A stretch of 64,000 bases of DNA from Adiantum capillus-veneris (GCA_014529385.2 CM043949.1:110761977-110825976), one strand, 5' to 3'; positions 34,771-47,339 are shown, numbered from the stretch's first letter. Program-made: numbers and translations. The notes: generated from the sequence alone by a model not told the origin.

Positions 34771-35047
34771 TGATTGGCTAAAAAAAATTATCTACCAAAA
34801 TTGATCCTCCAAATTTCATTGTGGTTTCTTTGATTTCACTTTCCGTTTCTTTCAGTTTTTCCTGGAATAGTTTCTTGGATTTTTCTTCAATTTCATTCTT
34901 TTGTTTCTGTTTTCTCATCTCATATCATTGACTTCTTCTTTTTTTGGTCTTTGAGAGGAAATTTTAGTATTCCTTGATTCATTAGAGGAGTTATGTTTCT
35001 TTTTCTTAGCCCGAGCTCTAGTGATCACCTTGATTGGAAAATTAGGT

Positions 35048-35269
35048 TCAAGAGCTATTAGGCATCACTTGGACTACATTCACCACTGCTTTTCCTTTGT
35101 TTAACGGATATTTTGGACAATGTTCAGGGAAGTGTCCACCTTTTTTGCAGCATTGTGTACAAAAAACTTCAACTGGCTTAATGTTCTTATCAGGTTCTAG
35201 ACATTCATTTTTCCAATGATCATCTACACCATAGTTTCCAGTCCTTGGCTTAATCGTGGGTCTTACCAT
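35048..35269 (-). pseudogene. Element H nucleocapsid zinc knuckle
   Basis: VFCTQCCKKGGHFPEHCPKY resembles a retroviral zinc knuckle with an extra residue before the second Cys (CX3CX4HX4C, or CX2CX5HX4C) instead of CX2CX4HX4C. It lies between Gag and protease as expected. Confidence 0.7.
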
Positions 35270-35284
35270 AGGAGGTCTAACACC

Positions 35285-37399
35285 TTAATTAGCTACATAG
35301 TACATCTGTGTAAGCTCAGGTGTAGCATAAGTCACAGGTTCTTTAATTGAAGGTAAATGTGAATTATACCACTCTCCTTCTACCATTAATGTAGATGGAC
35401 TAGGCTCCACATAAGGTGTAACAGGCACTAGTGCTTGTTCATCTATGACTCCTTCTAAATGCATGTACTTTATAGGCACTGCATTATGTCTAGGATATGG
35501 AGGTTGTTGACCCAACATTGTTTGTGTTCTTTCCATACCCATTGGTGGTCTTTGTGTTGAGGCCATATTAGGTTGATATCTGTACATGGGTTGTCCTTGT
35601 GGCCTCATAGGCACATATTGAACACTTCCATTGTACTTTGGTCGGTAATAGCACTCATTCGTCTCATGGTTGGTCCATTTGCCCTCGATAGCACACCATT
35701 TCTGTGGCCTAATTGGTTGTCCCTGTTGAGGTATCCCTTGCCCTGGTCCTCTCATAGGTTCTTTTTGCATGTTATTCATCATTTTGTTCATCCTTTTGAG
35801 CATGTCTTCTATGGCTGTAAGTGGTGATGCAACAGCCATTCCCACGTGTTGAGTTTGAGGATGCTATTTTGTCACTATGAGTATCCTTAGGGACATCTTC
35901 TTTTGAAAATATCACAATTGTCTCCCAAGTCAATAGCATCTGATACACACTCTTCTAGGGTCATTATGCTTCTTGCTATACAATATAGTATAAAGTTCTC
36001 TGTTTAGAAATCCTTCTAGAAACAATGACACTAACCTTTCTTCTGTAGGTATTTCTAGTTATGGGCACCTTGCAATGTATTGCTTCATCCTAGTTGCACA
36101 ATCCCTAACAGATTCACCTTGTTTTTGTTTGAACTTATAGATTTGAGCTACCGTATTATGTTTAATTCCAGTTTTGGAACATGCAGCTACAAATCCATGA
36201 GCTAATGTATTTAAGTCCATGATTGACCTTGGTGAATGTTTTGGAACCATGTCAATGCTTTTCCTTCTAAAGTCATTTCAAATCCCTCAAATTGAGTGTG
36301 GAAATCAAATATGCGTTTTGATCTTAGTACTTCCTTAAAGCTTGCTAAGTGGTCATATGGATCCCTCAATCCATTGTATTTTCTGACTCACTTTTGAAAA
36401 TCAGCCGGTCTGACACGTCTGTTTGGTTCAACTCCAGTTCTTCTAGCAGTGGTCTTGTCTCAAGTCCTTCAAACCAATCTATTGGAAATAGTGACTCATG
36501 TAGCCCTGGACTGGCTTTAATGTCACTCCATTTTCTTTGTGATGAGGTAGGTTTGGGTTTTTTAACATTGCTCCCAAAAGATCTCTCGTGGAGTTTCTCT
36601 CTTGGAATAGTTTCTGGTCCTTGGACCAATATCCAATCTCTTGTAGAGTACCCTTGGTATTTGGGTTGTTCTACCTCCTCAGGACTCATCATAAGAAAGT
36701 TATTGTTAATAACAATCCCTAAATAGGTAGGTTGGTAGATCTGCTGAACCCTTGTCTTTGATTTTGAAGATATAGATGATTTTCATGGGTGTTAACTACC
36801 CTGATTTGGCATGACAAGTCCATAAAAGATCCTTGACATTCCTATCCTCCCAATGATAGACTTAGATCCTAGGATTATTAGTGCTAAGCCGTTTCAAAGA
36901 TTTCAGATCAACTTGCTCGTATCCCTCGAATTCTAAAGTTGGTGGACCTTCTTTGGCTGCCATATCCAAAATGATTGTATTCGCCTCTAATCCCCATTTG
37001 TCTATCGCATCAGGGTCTTCAACTTTTAAATACTGAGTCCTGTTTTGTATCCATATACATTTTCCCGTGTTTTTTTGCCATTATTTTCTCTTCAAACTCT
37101 ATGTCATGGTCATCAATGCGCATGGCATACTCCTCATTAGAATCCAGGGAAACCTGAGCTCCATGGCCATTTATCTTATAAAAGGTGAGTATATGCTTAT
37201 ATCGCACTGTCGTCCCGGTTTTTGAATGAGTTGAATAGGAAGACATTTCAGATGTTGAGTCTGAATAGGTGTCTGAGACTTCTTTAAAAATAGTTCCCAA
37301 GTGATCACCTTGATTCACACTGTCTTCGGTGGATACCCTACTAGCGGTCTCTCCAAATATGCCTTGATTTGCTAGTATACGACCAGTTCTAAGGTTCAT
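35285..37399 (-). pseudogene. Element H gag
   Basis: The core Gag block at 36,250-36,059 reads PKHSPRSIMDLNTLAHGFVA, then FKQKQGESVRDCATRMKQYI, the pattern of plant Ty3 Gag (tandem helices, ...QKPGESFRDYA...). It is followed by a Pro/Gln/Met-rich stretch (35,845-35,285) and preceded by open blocks at 36,692-36,366 and 37,399-37,019. Several stops separate the blocks (about 36,700-37,010 and 35,850-36,060). The ATG at 37,399 is the likely Gag start. Confidence 0.72.
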
Positions 37400-39829
37400 A
37401 TAGACTTGTTCATTAGGAAGAGAATGGGGTCTAGGAGGGCCTCTTTATTTGGCAGTTTAAGGAAGTCAAACCTTTAGTTAAGAAAGTAATCAAAGGATAT
37501 CTTTTGAATTCAAACATGCAAAATGGCTAGTTTATTTGAATTCAAAGTTTCCCCCCAAAATGGAATTTAAACTCTAGCAGGTAAAACCATATCATCTAGC
37601 ATATCTATGAAAAGAGCTCAACGGGTAGATTGCAGATCTATGATGTCCGCTAAGATCGGAGATCATATGCGGGAGTTATGGAAGGTCGAAAATCATAAAA
37701 TTTGTCACCTCCTTTTGAGGGAAAAAGTTCATCCTTTGACCACTCTTACACATCTCTTACACACCCACCATTCTTGCACACATGGCATACACTTATTCGT
37801 TAACATGTTAATCGCCTCCAAAAGACCATGGCAAATAAAGAGGCCCTCCCACATCCCATCCTCTTCTTAATGTAAGCCTTGGAAAGAGTACTTACTGTTG
37901 GATTGATTTGTTATCCGTTTCTTCCACTTGACTTGAATGCAAATCTTGTCAGGCTCTCAATTCTTTGCCTGTAACCTGATTTTTGTGTCACTTTTAACCA
38001 AGTTAGCTATTCTTTCACAAGGACTGTACAATTTTTGCTAACTATTGAGATTGGTCTATGTATATCACTTCAATCTGACCTAAGTGAGTCAGCAAATGAG
38101 ACTTCTAGATTTTACCCTTGCAAAGAGCCAAAGGACTAATCTGCAACCTGGAAACTGATTGAACATGCACTGATTTGGATCCGATGGAACCCAAAATTGA
38201 CCAATGGCCTTGTATTATATTGTTGTAACACTATACGAGATCAAAAGTCCAAAATCTTGTCTCTAGGTCTCAATAGTAAATAATTGTGATTATTTACTTT
38301 TCTTAGTTTTTACACTTTTTAGGCTTTTTTTGCCAGGTTATCACCTTGTTATGGTCTCTGGACAAGTTTCACTGAATTTGAACAAGATTTGTCCAAGTTA
38401 TCAATTGTTTAGTGTCCGCAGACTCTGATTTTAAGAATCTGGCTTAGGTCTCACTTTTGTGATCCAAATTTCACCAAATTTGATTTGTGTAGTTTGCTTG
38501 ATATGTTTGACCTTGTGGTATACTCAATTGTGTAGAAATGTTCAATTTTGAAGCAGATGTAAATAATCGTGATTATTTATAGCTAGAATTTTTTGTAACT
38601 TTTTGTCAAAATGTTGATGCAAACTAGTTAAGCAACTCAACTTAAGCTCCTTAGCCAAGTTTCACTAAGTTTGAATAATCCTTGCTCAATTAGTCGACAA
38701 TTTTGTGTCTGCAGACTGACTTTACAAATCTGGCCACAATTTTTACTTTTGAGATCCAAATCTTACCAAGTTTGATTTGCGTGCTCAATACAATATAATA
38801 GAACTAGTGGTATGCTTGGTTGATAAAAAAAGAAAGTGAAAAATAGGACAAAAGTAAATAATCGTGATTATTTACTTCTAGCAAATTTTTGCATCTTTTT
38901 GATCATCTGAGCATATACACATGTTTAACACTTCAATCTAAGCCTCCGAGTCAAGTTTCACTAACTTTGAGCAAGATTTACCAAGTCACACTCAAGTTCT
39001 CGACAATCAGTACAAATTTTAGTTTTTCTCAACGTTTTGGTCTGTTTTGTGATCCAAATTCTATGTGCCTTTACAAAAGATGTTTACAATCATGCACAGA
39101 GTCTTTGGTATCAACCTTGGTCAATTTTGAGCTGAAAGTAAATAATCGTGATTATTTACTTTTGGTCTAAAATGAACACTTTTTGCAAATTTTTCAATGG
39201 ATAGTCTTTTTTATGGCTTGTTTTAAGCATGTGAGTCAAGTCAAAACTTAATTTGGCCTAAAATCTCAAGAAAAAGTGAATAATCTTAGTTTTTGCAAAC
39301 TCTTGAAAATTTACCTCAATTGCATCCTTAAGCTTACCCACTGGTTCATACAACTTACAGAGCATAATCTCCAGCCGGATTAAGTGGTTAACAGTCTTTT
39401 GGTGCTGTTTAAGCCGTAGACCTAAAATTTTGCAACTTCACATAAACAACTCACAATTGATTCGTTTGGAGTGAGCAATGTTCTAAGATCCCACCTCGAA
39501 TTCTACTTATCTTACTCCTAGGTTCTACTGCAATGGGGTTGTGAAAAGTGTCCACAAACACTAGTCTTCTTGTTTTTTAAGGTTTTTTGAGCCTTGATCT
39601 TAAGACTTGTCTTGTCCATCAATCATTCTCGAAATCCTAATCTAATCCTACAACCCTACAAGGTACTTAGCAAGTACAATCTACTTCCAAGCTACCTCTA
39701 CATAACAAAAGATAACAATATTAAGCTATGCAGTTTTAAAGAGAAATTTTTAACTCTAGGTGATCCTAGAGGAAGTTAAAGGACAACAACACAAGACGCT
39801 CATGTTTTTCCTAGTTTAGGTCTATTTGA
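37400..39829 (-). other. Element H non-coding leader
   Basis: About 2.4 kb between the PBS and the Gag ATG, without recognisable coding capacity. It contains array 2 of the ~288-bp repeat (38,275-39,300). Such long leaders are uncommon; the array accounts for about half of it. Confidence 0.55.
38270..39300 (+). repeat. ~288-bp tandem repeat, array 2 (4 units)
   Basis: Palindromic cores start at 38,275, 38,558, 38,853 and 39,137 (spacings 283, 295, 284), with a degenerate fifth near 39,275. Each core has 10-11-bp arms (AGTAAATAATC / GATTATTTACT) around 2-4 bases. Outside the core, units share GTGATCCAAAT and TTTCACTAA-type segments. Same orientation as array 1 although it lies inside the minus-strand element H. 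Confidence 0.82.
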
Positions 39830-39847
39830 TCCTCAACAGCAGCGCCA
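39830..39847 (-). promoter_or_regulatory. Primer-binding site of element H (tRNA-Asp type)
   Basis: On the minus strand TGGCGCTGCTGTTGAGGA, 13 of 18 positions matching the tRNA-Asp PBS, two bases inside the LTR terminus. Confidence 0.65.
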
Positions 39848-39849
39848 AA

Positions 39850-40727
39850 TGTGGGATGGGTTTCTAACCTCACTCCTATCTTATTGCAGATATAGTGAGA
39901 ACTACGAACATAATTGTCAATCCATGGGACGAAGCTGACTCGACAAGTGCATATAGGCTACAAGAGGGTGTCAATCTCTTGGAAAACAATAGACAACTTG
40001 CATATAACACAAGCTACACTCAAATGACCAAAGTCATCAAAACCTAGTCGCTAATCGACAAACAAAACATGACCGTTACAACATCAAACAACATCCAAAT
40101 GTTACGAAACCTTTAGGACAAGTATAGACCTAAGCACACATGCTTATGGTCTCAAATCTCACTTTTGATGAAGTGCAAAAATTATGATTATTAACAGCCG
40201 TGAGTTTTTGACCTAGTCGTTTCCGAACCCGAATGCATCTAAATGCTTAGCAATGATGTCCCAATACCCCACCTATGCTTACTTTGTGATTTCCTAGCTT
40301 AACTTCCTACTTATGATAAAAATTATCGGCAACATCAAAAGCTACGGATTACCATGATATGTTCACGTCAATGAGTAGAGCTCTTACCTGTGGTTGCAAC
40401 ACAACAGACGGCATTGCAATGTGACAATTGGAAAGGAAGTAGGAAGCGCAAGAAGGAGAGAAGTGAGCACCGTTAGCTCACGCTGTGTTTCAATTATCCA
40501 AAACTTGAAATAACTTATAAAAATTGGCCTTTATACCTTAGCCAAGGTTTCTTTGGTCAAAAACTAATAATCTGGGAGCTCTAACTAAGGATAAGTTGAT
40601 ACAATTTGGAAGCTTATAGTCTCGGATCATCGATTAAAATATCCATCTGGGAAATAGGAGTTACAATATTCCCGATTTATCAAAATAATAAGTGTTTTTA
40701 CAATAAAAGCTCCCGAAAAATGTTACA
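39850..40727 (-). repeat. Element H 5' LTR (878 bp)
   Basis: Own orientation begins TGTAACATTTTTCGG and ends CATCCCACA, giving TG...CA ends, with the PBS just inside. A TATA box (TATAAAGG on the minus strand) lies at 40,528-40,535, about 190 bp from the outer end, so U3 is short. No second copy occurs in the window, so the outer boundary is inferred from the TG terminus. Confidence 0.65.
40528..40535 (-). promoter_or_regulatory. TATA box in the H 5' LTR
   Basis: TATAAAGG on the minus strand, in GC-richer context than its surroundings. Transcription would start about 30 bp downstream (near 40,500) and read into the H leader. Confidence 0.5.
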
Positions 40728-40779
40728 TGGGTTAGCTTGCTGCTAGCAAGACAATAATCTAAGCTCATAGGACGTATAT

Positions 40780-42611
40780 GACACTTTGTTGCCTCTTTTC
40801 AATGGTGGAAGTTCGAATGTAAATTCCAATGAGGCAAATGTACAGCCTATGGGGTTTCTAACAATGTTACAAATTAGCCTATTACTGATGCAGATGTACA
40901 AGATATACTTGATGAGAAAAGGGCTGAGAATGAGCAGGCTAGAGGTATGCTTAAATGGATGGTGTATACGTGACAATAAATTGGATGCACCTTTGTCTAG
41001 TCATACTCGTTCAGGTTCTCACCATGCATCTTATGCATTAGTTTGTTATGCTTTGGATGTGTCTAGATTACATGATGTTGATGGACCTCTATCTTTTCAT
41101 GAAGAACAAAATCTAAAAACTTGGATGGTTGCCATGCAATCAGAATATGATGCACTTATAGAAAATGACACATGGACTTTATGTGATTTGCCTCTTGGCA
41201 AAAAGGCCATTGGTACGAAGTGGGTTGACAAGTTGAAATGCAAGCCGGATGGTGAGATTGATTGCTATAAGGCTTGACTTGTTGCAAAGGGCTATGCACA
41301 TTAGAAAGGAATAAATTATGAAGAGACTTTTGCTCCCACTTGTTGTATGACTATTTTGCGTTTTCTATGTGCATTGGCATCTCATTTTTCTTGGGATGTA
41401 TATTAATTAGACATTGTTACTGCTTTCTTGTATGATGACATATTTGAGGAAGTTTATGTAACACAGCCTCACGAATTTGTCAAGAAAGGACAAGAGGATA
41501 AGGTGTGCAAATGTAACAAAGCTTTGTATGGGTTGAAGAAATCTCCTTGTGCTTGGTATGAGAAGACTGACACTCATTGGTCAAACGAGGCTTTTGTAAC
41601 AGTTCAACAAATAGCACATTGTATGTAAAGCGTGAGGGTGATGTACTTCTCATTGTGGTTCTTTATGTGGATGGTTTGATGATCACTGGACCAAATGAGT
41701 AATATATTGCTGAATTTAATGTTGATTTGAATGCTACTTTCAAGATGAAAGATTTGGGGCTTTTGCATCATTAATTGTGTATTTAGTTCAAGTAGTGTGA
41801 TGGTGGTATTACCTTGTGTCAGAAAAGTTACATAGAGACATTACTATGTAAGTTTGGACGGATTGCAAACCTATTGCCACTCCCATGGAAAAAGGTTTGA
41901 AATTGAGTCTTCATGATGATGGTGATCTTGCATATGTCACTCTTTACCAAATTGCTTCCTCATTTATGTATGCAACACGGGGCCGGATATTCAGTTTGCA
42001 GTCTCACCGATCAACAGATTTATGCATAGCTCAGGGTCTAAGCATTGGCAGACTGTCAAGAGGAATTTTCACTACTTGAGTGGCACTTTACATCTTGGCT
42101 TGTTTTATCCCAAGGGGGGATCATTGCCGCCGACTTACATGCTTTTTTGGACTCAGATTGGGCTAGTTTTTTGGACACGCGAGTGTCCACAAGTGGTTTT
42201 TGTTTCATGCTTGGCAGTTCATGTATATCATGGTTGAGAAACAAGCAACCTAATGTGGCCATTTCTAGTTGTGAGACTAAGTACAAGGAAGTCTTTACAA
42301 CTACAATTGAGTGTGTATGCCTCAGATGCCTTATGGATGATTTGGGTGTTAGACAAGACACTGCCAACACTATCTACATTAATAGTCACAGTGCATTGGC
42401 AGTTGCAAAGAGCCCAATTTTTTATGCTCGCAGCACAAAGCACATCGAGGTGCATTACCACTATGTCAAGGAGAAGCTCTCAGCATGAGAGATCAGCTTG
42501 GCTTATGTGCCAACACAGGACAACCTTGCAGATCTTTTCACAAAGGCATTGTCTCGTGAGAAGTTCGAAGCTTTCTGCAAATCTTTGGGCTTACTCCCCT
42601 TTGTGGACTGA
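40780..42611 (+). pseudogene. Element K: Ty1/copia pol fragment (RT and RNase H)
   Basis: Copia RT motifs appear in order: MQSEYDALIENDTWTLCDLP, KAIGTKWVDKLK, ETFAPT, LDIVTAFLYDD, EEVYVTQPHEFV, KALYGLKKSPCAWY, LYVDGLMITG, then the copia RNase H: LDSDWASFLDTRVSTSGFCF, SWLRNKQPNVAISSCETKY, INSHSALAVAKSPIF, TKHIEVHYHYVKEKL, NLADLFTKALS, and a LGLLPFVD C-terminus at a TGA near 42,610. At least six stops or frameshifts interrupt it. The RT active site is YVDG instead of YVDD (41,673-41,675 Asp to Gly). Gag, protease and integrase are missing: the 5' end is truncated about 50 bp from the end of the H LTR. Confidence 0.92.
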
Positions 42612-42674
42612 TCATGTCCTCAGGGCATGGCACTTCCCTTTACTCTATGTGCCACCTCTCGTTCACTACATCAC

Positions 42675-42687
42675 TCCAGGGGGGATT
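42675..42687 (+). promoter_or_regulatory. Polypurine tract of element K
   Basis: CCAGGGGGGATT directly before an LTR start TGTTACC, about 65 bp after the pol stop, as usual for Ty1/copia. Confidence 0.75.
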
Positions 42688-42913
42688 TGTTACCATATAC
42701 ATGTGGTAGTGATGTGTGTGAACACACTTAGGACCGTCGGGGCATTGTTTCCCTCACTAGGACGTTTTTCCCCCTGTGCATTGTATATACACCCATCATT
42801 CTAGGGATATCTATCTTTCCATCACACCCTAATTAATACACTCTCTATTGTATGCCTTGAGTTTCCTTTTTCTTCTCCAAGCTGTGTGTTTTCCTGCAAT
42901 CCTAATTCCAACA
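42688..42913 (+). repeat. Element K 3' LTR (226 bp)
   Basis: It begins TGTTACCATATAC after the polypurine tract and ends TTCCAACA. A TATA-like TTGTATATACAC lies near 42,781. Short LTRs of this size are typical of copia elements. No second copy is present, so the right boundary is inferred from the CA terminus. Confidence 0.65.
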
Positions 42914-44700
42914 CCAATGATTGGGTAGTTCGTTTTCAATTTTGAAACTTGCATTATTGTTCCTCTTCTTTTCCTCTTTCAATTAAGTATAAGCATTGTC
43001 AGTTTTGCTGTGGTTTGTGACTACACATTTCTGAGCCTTAATTGCATATTTGATTGCTTAAACTACTATTTTTGACTTTTTGACCATAGTAGAGTGTTTC
43101 TAGACCATACAACGACCTTTTTGGATAGTTTTGTTGCAGTTTCCGTGACTTGGGTCATGACAGATCCGTGTATCTTGTCAAAATGCGCCCATAATTTTAC
43201 AATTGTTCCTTTAGGTCTAGTGAAGCTTCCCTTAAAGTTTTGTGGAAATCCAAGTCCATTTAGTCAACGAAATGGCGTGATGACCTGGATCGATGAGAAA
43301 GAAAATATGCCGATTTTTTGACCATTAAGTGGTGGTTTTCTTATTGAGTTGATGTGTTTTCTTATTAGGTGTACTTCTTGAGGATTGCCAACCTCAAAGA
43401 GTGGCCGTGCCACATCCAAGTCACTTCCCTGAGTATTGACATTATGTTAGTGCCAGATAGCTATGCTATAGACGTTGGTGCACCCAGATTTGGTCGGCCC
43501 GGGGAGAAACCTGAAGCAGGTACATGGAAGCTCGTAGGCGGGGGTGGTTGAAGCTATTCTTGATGTAGTGTTCAACATGTTCAATCATGATGTATACGCC
43601 AAATGTTGCTTTTAGCAAACCAGAGAGGATTTTCAAGCTCAGTCAATCGGGTCTCCTAAAGAGGTTGGATATTCTTGCACGGGATGGTACCATGGGTGCT
43701 TGCACTATTTGGGCAAGTTTTGATGCTTGGAGACTGGTGGATAGCAGAAAGAGGCAATTGCAGTGCAAGTTTGTGTTCGTAGCAACCGTGCCTTAACTTT
43801 GCTCATGTTTTTTCATTTATGAGTCACGCTCGAGACGGACATTGAGGCAAGTGTTGTGAAGGGAAGCTAAACACAATTTGGTGATGAGTCAAAGGGTGTG
43901 CAAGAGAAGAGGTCAAAGGAAGTTCTTTCGGCAACCAACGATATTGACAGCTGATGGTATGGGAAAGAGGACCAAACTGACTCTCTTTTTTACGAAGAGG
44001 AGTTAAAACTAGCTAGAAGCTAAAAGAGGGGGGAATCGATATCTGCAAAGGGTGAAAATGAAAGGCGAGGAAGTTGATGCATGAAGGGAGCTACAATTCA
44101 CAAGAGCAAGGGTGCCACTTCTGGGAGTTTTTTTTGGGCTTGCAGATATTGTGGGCTAAAAAGGTAAGCAAGGCCACGAAGGAATGGCCAGAGAGGAGCA
44201 AGGGGAGCCCAATTGTGAGGACGGACACCTACACAACAGAATAGGGGGTTGATGGTCGTTTGCAGAGGGCTACAAAGAGGGCATCGAGTGCTAAAAATAG
44301 AGTGGAGGCAGATGTGCAGGGTCGCGAGAGGTTTGCCGTGAGTTGCCTCGAGGTTGTAGAGGAAGGGGCACCATGAATGGTGCAAGATGAAGGACGTTGC
44401 AGAAGCAATGAGGGTTGGCCAAAAGACGTTTGGATTGGAAGGTTGCTGCTGGGAATCAAGGACGGGGCCAAGTTGCCGTTGAGAAGGACAGAGGAGGCTA
44501 CAAAGGGGCTGGCCTTGGCTGGTTGAGGAGCAGACAAAGTAAAGAAGCCGCTTGGTTTGGTAGTGCTGGTGGGTGCAAAGCTGCCAGTGAGCTCACCATG
44601 AGTGAAAGAAAGGCCATGAGGATCAGTTGAAGGGCAGCCTTAGAGGGTGCAGGCGGTTGGCCATGAGAAAGGTGGGGACGTTCCAGGTAGCTGGGTTGGA
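42914..44700. other. Unassigned DNA, no recognised gene
   Basis: Two open stretches, 43,369-43,551 (WPCHIQVTSLSIDIMLVPDS) and 43,587-43,796 (MMYTPNVAFSKPERIFKLSQ), have protein-like composition but match no family I know. The first is preceded by an intron-end-like TTATTAG, so exons of a decayed gene are conceivable. From about 43,800 the sequence is purine-rich (AAGAGG/GGAAG) with long accidental open frames. Confidence 0.35.
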
Positions 44701-44775
44701 TGCAAGGCTAGAAGAAAGAAGATGATGGTGCTACTCTCTGAGGAGAGTGGTCATATGCAGTTGTTGGGTTGGTCA

Positions 44776-45115
44776 AGAGACGCCAAGGGTTGGATTTGGA
44801 GTAGAGCGTCCAATTGCACATAAAGACAAGGGCTCTAAGGGAAGGAAGGCACCAAGGGTCTTGTCATAAACATAAACGAGGCAGAGAAGAGCTACTTGAA
44901 AATCATTATGAGCAGGGCAAATAAGGTGTGCAGGAGCAAAGAAGGTCGAGAGACACCAAGGGTTGGCTTTGGAGTAGAGCGGCCAGTTGCACATGAAGAC
45001 GAGAGCTCTAAGGGAAGGGAGGCCACCAAGGGTCTTTCCATAAACATAAAAGAGGCAGAGAAGAGCTATAGAATTATTGTGAGAAGGGTAAAGAAGGTGC
45101 GTGGCACAATTTATG
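44776..45115. repeat. 173-bp tandem duplication (2 copies)
   Basis: AGAGACGCCAAGGGTTGG at 44,776 recurs as AGAGACACCAAGGGTTGG at 44,949. Similarity continues through TAGAGCG(T/G)CCA, GAGCTCTAAGGGAAGG and CATAAACATAAA to the ends. Purine-rich and not convincingly coding; the frames of the two copies are not conserved. Confidence 0.85.
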
Positions 45116-46640
45116 ACAAGAAAAGCAGCAGTAAAGATCTCACGTGGCTACAGTAGAAACCATAAAGCGAGAAGAGATCAAGGGACCGCCTTGAATTGTT
45201 TTTGAAGGGTGGCACACACTAGGACAAACGGGATCCATCATTCTACACTCTCTTATAGTGATTAGATAGCTATAAATTTTGTGATCTTGACATCAACCTA
45301 AATATTTCTATCTTGTCTTGTGTATGTGAGTGTATGATCTATTGGGTATGTGTGAGTTTCCTATTGGGATGTCAGGCATGAAAAGTGGGTACATGCTAGA
45401 GATCCTGCAAGAGCGTGTGGTGGTCAGTCAGTTTTGAATTATTATATTTGAGAGAGGATACCTTGAAAGATTACAGATGGAAGCCATGCAGATATGCTTT
45501 GCTACTGAGTGTGTGTAGTCCCGGTTAGTTGGGTATGGGCAAGGGTAGTTGTGGTTTGCAGATTGAGAGTCTAGGTGTGTGATTATTAGGGGATAGGGTG
45601 CTGTGAAATCACTTGGCTATAGAGAGGCATTCAAGTTGTGTGCTGGGTGGTTTCCAATTTCCCCCTTTCCAACATCTATCACGATGACCTGCTAACATTC
45701 ATCTTTGCAAATCCCTTCATTCCATGGGTATCCATTGCAATTCAAAAAGAATACTTTCAATTGTTTTTCCGTCTCATAGATAACATGTTTATATTTTCTT
45801 GAGGGACTTGCCTCCTCCTCAGGCTTATTTTCTTCATAAGACATGTCCCTATTTTCTGTATTCCTATCCGAGTGTATGCATGATAAAGTGTACCCACTTT
45901 TAGCAGTTGCCCCCACCAAGACAACCAAAGAACAACCTCTTTTTTTACCACTCTTATGTACGTTTGACTTGCTTGCACTTACTTTGAAGAGGCAAGATTT
46001 GGTAACCACACAAAGCACATAGTTGCAAACACAATGGAAATCTTTGATCTTCATTTTTTTCACATATAAATGGCAATTTTATGGTGCAATGACTAATCTG
46101 GTTCAACCTGTCACACCTTGTCACAACATTGTGTCCTTGACGAAGAAATACTTATATCTTTTTATGGGCTTTTCTTCTTCACTTACCCTTTTACACATCA
46201 AATTTTCACTTGAATTTAAGTTGATTTATTGATAAGTTTTTGGATCTCTGCAAAATTAATAATTCTTTTCTTTGTCAGAATTCTATTTACAAAAACCTAA
46301 TTTTTTTACACCAGATATCTAATGACGTAGAATTTATTTTGCAAGATCCACAGTCATTTGATGGATTATGACCCAAGGAATGTGACCATGCGAAGATCTA
46401 CCTTAGAAAATAACAAAGACTGCTTAAAGGACCTTGATATAGTTTTTTTAAAAAAATCTAACAAATAATGTACATTGGCACTCATTTTGATTTTCATATA
46501 TGTCATAACTCTTAGTGTGTCCTCATAAAAAAATTTTGAGTCAATTTGAGTAAGGGTAAGACATTTTTTCATTGTTTTGATTTGCACCATTCACTTGAGG
46601 TGTGCTTCACTAGGTTTGGTAAAATACCAAACCTAGAAAT
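45116..46640. other. Unassigned DNA
   Basis: An open frame on the minus strand, 46,063-45,692, reads through CSLVVLVGATAKSGYTLSCI and a Lys/Glu-rich tail. I recognise no family and no flanking gene structure. The rest is AT-rich intergenic-type sequence. Confidence 0.35.
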
Positions 46641-47130
46641 TTTGACACTTGTCAACCAACTTTGGCTTGGTCCTACTCTCCAAATCCTAGTTGGCTAGTC
46701 CACCTCATACAAGGAGGCGTCCATTTCATCACCCATATCACCTTCCACATCACCAGAGTCAACACTTTGACTGTAACACTTGGCTTGCCATGTAATTCTA
46801 ATTGCCAACTCATCCAACACCCTCCATTGTCACCTTGCATGCCACTTCACCTTAAGTGCCATGTCATTCACCACCTCACATGCCATGTGTAAGTATTGCT
46901 TGTATGGCTTGCCACATCACTCACCACCTCATGAGCCACTAAGCATGCCACATCGCCACCTCACCAACTCATCACCTCCTTTTTTCCACCTAATCATTAC
47001 ATGTCACCATTTGACACATCATCATGTGACATGGTAGATGAGGGGATCTCATCCACCACCTCATCTTTCCATCTATGCATTCCACACTAGCTTGCCACAT
47101 GTCATTTATGCATGGCCACCTCAATAGCCA
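46640..47130. repeat. CAC/CAT-rich degenerate low-complexity region
   Basis: Words such as CACCTCATGCCA, CATGCCACATCACC and CCATGTCATTCACC recur without a fixed period, giving strong strand asymmetry (C-rich top strand). It is probably a worn minisatellite; open frames here are compositional. Confidence 0.6.
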
Positions 47131-47339
47131 TGTCATTATTTTTTTAATAAAATAAAAAAAAAATCTAAAATCAAGATACCTCAACCTAATTATCTACATG
47201 GCAATTTAAGCAAAAAATATATAGTTTTATGTATTTTTTATCTTTTAAAAGTGTAAATCAATAATAAAAGTCTATTTATTTGAAATATCATTGGATCACA
47301 ATTTTTTTTGACTTTTTATAAATAGATTTTGGTTTACTT

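Larger units (their letters stand above)
28174..40727 (-). mobile_element. Element H: decayed tRNA-Asp-primed Ty3/gypsy element (family 2)
   Basis: On the minus strand: 5' LTR 39,850-40,727, PBS 39,830-39,847, a long non-coding leader containing a tandem repeat, then gag (37.4-35.0 kb), protease (34.1-33.6), RT (32.6-31.7), RNase H (31.6-31.0), integrase (30.9-29.6), an integrase-tail extension, a second retropepsin-like segment (29.3-28.9) and a Trp-rich repeat segment (28.8-28.2). A purine tract follows at 28,175-28,192. No LTR matching the 5' LTR is found at the 3' end. Many stops and frameshifts show it is old. The tRNA-Asp PBS and the RT/RNase H style place it near the Athila/Tat side of Ty3/gypsy, without a chromodomain; the exact lineage is inferred. 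Confidence 0.75.

Noticed and set aside
43369..43796. Possible host gene remnant after element K
   Set aside because: Two open stretches look protein-like, but I recognise no motif and the frames do not join.
45692..46063. Possible host gene exon on the minus strand
   Set aside because: No recognisable family, no second exon or promoter seen; kept only as unassigned DNA.
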